This document shows positions 62,283 through 64,000 of a stretch of DNA of 64,000 nucleotides, one piece after another. Location: positions 1,798,001 through 1,862,000 of the forward strand of contig OY970171.1 in NCBI GenBank assembly GCA_963707575.1, in the 5' to 3' direction. Both the position numbers and the translations under genes were made by a program. Below the pieces are notes generated by a model. It did no database searches. It was not told the DNA's origin and saw only the letters and a list, made by a program, of their open reading frames with translations. Source of the DNA: Gaiellasilicea sp963707575. Its GTDB lineage: Bacteria > Actinomycetota > Thermoleophilia > Gaiellales > Gaiellaceae. Each line of letters begins with the position of its first letter. Within the stretch, counting starts at the first letter, position 1.

Positions 62283-63178
62283 GCATGAGCTTCGCGGTCG
62301 TGCTGATGGCGTACGGCTCGCCGGACCGGCTGGAGGACGTGCCGGCCTACTACGCGGACATCCGCGGCGGCCGCCCGATCGCGCCCGAGCGCCTGGAGGA
62401 GCTCGTCGCGCGCTACCGCACGCTCGGGATCGAGGACTCGAATCCGCTGAACGAGATCACCGAGGAGACGCGCGCGCAGCTCGAGCAAGAGCTGGGAGCG
62501 CCGGTCTTCACCGGCATGCGCCACTGGACGCCGCGGATCGCCGACGCGGTGGAGGAGGCGGTTGCGACCGGCGCCAGTCTCGTGGTCGGGCTCGTGCTCG
62601 CGCCCCACTTCTCGGCCATGTCGATCGGGGCGTACCGGAGCCAGCTCGAGCAGGCGCTCGCCGGCCGGGCCGAGCTCGCGTTCGTGGAGCGCTGGGGCGC
62701 CGAGCCCGCTTTCGTCGAGCTGCTGGCGGAGCGTGTGCGGGCTGCAGGCGCTGGGGCCGGCGCCCACGTCGTCTTCACCGCGCACTCGTTGCCCGAGCGA
62801 ATCCTCGCCGAGGGCGATCCGTATCGGGACGAGCTGCTGGAGACGAGCCGCCTCGTCGCCGAGGAGGCGGGCGTCGAGGACTGGTCGTTCTCGTTCCAGA
62901 GCGCCTCTCCGACGGGCGAGGCGTGGCTCGGCCCGGACATCGTCGAGCGTCTCGACGAGCTGGCCGGGCGCGGGGTGGAGCACGTCCTCCTCTGCCCCGT
63001 CGGCTTCGTCTCCGATCACCTGGAGATCCGCTGGGACCTCGACACGGTCGCCGCGGAGCGGGCGCGGGCGCTCGGTCTCGAACTGCGGCGGATCGAGCTG
63101 CCGAACGCGGATCCCGCGTTCGTGCGCGTGCTCGCCGGTCTCGTCCGGCGGGCCGCCGCTGTACCGTCTGCCACGTGA
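62279..63178 (+). CDS. hemH: Ferrochelatase (coproporphyrin type likely)
   Basis: 299 residues from ATG 62279. FAVVLMAYGSPDRLEDVPAY opens the fold; VGLVLAPHFSAMSIGAYR contains the metal-site His; VFTAHSLPERILAEGDPY and WSFSFQSASPTGEAWLGPDI complete the active site; CPVGFVSDHLEIRWDLD is conserved. It inserts iron; in actinobacteria the substrate is usually coproporphyrin III (the CpfC activity), which is family knowledge. It overlaps hemE upstream and, notably, the Wzt ATPase gene downstream (GTGA), so heme and glycan export genes share one transcript. Confidence 0.95.
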   Translation: MSMSFAVVLMAYGSPDRLEDVPAYYADIRGGRPIAPERLEELVARYRTLGIEDSNPLNEITEETRAQLEQELGAPVFTGMRHWTPRIADAVEEAVATGASLVVGLVLAPHFSAMSIGAYRSQLEQALAGRAELAFVERWGAEPAFVELLAERVRAAGAGAGAHVVFTAHSLPERILAEGDPYRDELLETSRLVAEEAGVEDWSFSFQSASPTGEAWLGPDIVERLDELAGRGVEHVLLCPVGFVSDHLEIRWDLDTVAAERARALGLELRRIELPNADPAFVRVLAGLVRRAAAVPSAT

Positions 63179-64000
63179 ACACCGGCGAGATCCGCGCCGA
63201 AGGCGTCTCGCGCCGCTTCCGCGTGCACGCCCGGCAGGCGCGGACGCTGAAGGAGCTCTTCGTGCTGCGCGGGCGCACCCAGGCGTCGGACGTCTGGGCG
63301 CTTCGCGACGTGTCGGTGGCGATCGGTCGCGGGGAGGCGGTCGGCCTCGTCGGCCGCAACGGCTCCGGCAAGTCGACCCTGCTCCGGCTGATCGCCGGGA
63401 TCATCAAGCCGACCGAGGGCGAGGTGGCCGTCGCCGGCCGCGTCGGTTCCCTGCTCGAGCTCGGTGCCGGCTTCCACCCGGACTTCAGCGGGCGCGAGAA
63501 CGTGTTTCTGAACGGCTCCATCTACGGGCTCAAGCGCGCCCAGATCCGCGAGCGTTTCGACGAGATCGTCGCCTTCGCCGAGCTCGAGGACGCGATCGAC
63601 CGGCCGGTGCGCACGTACTCCTCGGGGATGTACATGCGGCTCGGGTTCGCGATCGCCGCGCACCTCGACGCCGACGTCCTGCTCCTCGACGAGGTCTTCG
63701 CCGTCGGCGACGAGGCCTTCCAGCGCAAGTGCTTCGGCAAGATCTTCGAGTTCAAGCAGCGCGGGGGCACGATCGTCTTCGTCTCGCACGACGCGACGCA
63801 GGTCGAGCGCCTGTGCGAGCGCGCCGTGCTCCTCCACTCCGGGCACAAGGAGTTCGACGGGCCGACGCACGAGGCGCTCGTCCGCTACCGCCGCGTCCTC
63901 GCAGCCGAGGCCGATCCGGCCGAGCGTGCGGGCGGGCTGCGCGAGTGGGGCACGGGCGAGGCGACGATCGCGGAGGCACGGCTCGTAGGCGTGGAAGGCT
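63175..64000 (+). CDS. wzt: ABC-type polysaccharide exporter ATPase, Wzt, cut by the window edge
   Basis: 275 codons are visible with no stop. Walker A GRNGSGKST (60-68), the Q-loop region RVGSLLELGAGFHPDFSGRE typical of Wzt/TagH, signature TYSSGMYMRLGFAIAAHLDA, Walker B VLLLDEVFAVGDEAF and switch His205 (VFVSHDATQV) are all intact. After about residue 225 the sequence enters what looks like a C-terminal extension (GTGEATIAEARLVGVEG), the start of the carbohydrate-binding domain found in some Wzt proteins. It powers export of lipid-linked glycans with Wzm (59655). GTG 63175 overlaps the hemH stop. Confidence 0.93.
   Translation, partial: MNTGEIRAEGVSRRFRVHARQARTLKELFVLRGRTQASDVWALRDVSVAIGRGEAVGLVGRNGSGKSTLLRLIAGIIKPTEGEVAVAGRVGSLLELGAGFHPDFSGRENVFLNGSIYGLKRAQIRERFDEIVAFAELEDAIDRPVRTYSSGMYMRLGFAIAAHLDADVLLLDEVFAVGDEAFQRKCFGKIFEFKQRGGTIVFVSHDATQVERLCERAVLLHSGHKEFDGPTHEALVRYRRVLAAEADPAERAGGLREWGTGEATIAEARLVGVEG

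Overview
This window is a dense, very GC-rich stretch of bacterial chromosome. Many starts are GTG or TTG, genes are tightly packed, and stop and start codons often overlap by four bases (NTGA). Many transcription units carry a TANNNT box about 7 bases before the start codon, the leaderless layout common in Actinobacteria. Together with the hemE-hemH pair and the gene families present, this points to an actinobacterium, possibly of the class Thermoleophilia. That placement is inference, not proof.

Almost everything serves one process: making, polymerising and exporting surface polysaccharides. 1-7067 (minus): a UDP-GlcNAc 2-epimerase, a family 2 glycosyltransferase (GT2), a large membrane protein, a Wzx-type flippase and a GT-C-type membrane protein. 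This block contains about eight single-base frameshifts. 7078-14393 (plus): GT2, small priming sugar transferase, ATP-grasp enzyme, two membrane-anchored beta-propellers, a 27-codon ORF, Wzz-like protein, GT2. 14411-16385: a secreted glycosidase behind a structured leader. 16396-18841 (minus): sugar epimerase and LytR-CpsA-Psr protein. 18931-23237 (plus): UDP-glucuronate decarboxylase, second glycosidase, methyltransferase, second Wzx. 23208-26793 (minus): Wzy-like polymerase and two family 4 glycosyltransferases (GT4). 26848-31633 (plus): three GT4s and a large WbaP-type priming transferase. 31627-33310 (minus): AglD-like membrane protein and dolichol-phosphate-mannose-synthase-like GT2. 33355-36908 (plus): GT-C, CgeB-like transferase, GT2, DUF2304. 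36905-39853 (minus): membrane protein, GDP-fucose synthase, GDP-mannose-dehydratase-like enzyme. 39882-46709: methyltransferases, GT2, third Wzx and GT4s in short divergent or convergent units. 46750-55632 (plus): a long glycosyltransferase operon. 55629-59585 (minus): GT-C and a MraY/WecA-like fusion protein. 59655-64000: Wzm permease, an Ig-like protein, hemE, hemH and a Wzt ATPase that runs off the edge.

The genes provide three kinds of priming enzyme (8187, 30170, 57764), three Wzx flippases, one Wzy, one Wzz and a Wzm/Wzt ABC exporter. The locus therefore probably makes more than one glycan, by both Wzx/Wzy and ABC routes. Activated sugars visible include UDP-xylose, UDP-ManNAc and probably GDP-L-fucose. 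The LytR-CpsA-Psr protein could attach a product to the wall.

No tRNA, rRNA, CRISPR array, insertion sequence or phage gene was seen. No gene-free stretch exceeds 300 bases; the longest are 48254-48401 (holding a double hairpin) and 14394-14513 (promoter and hairpins).
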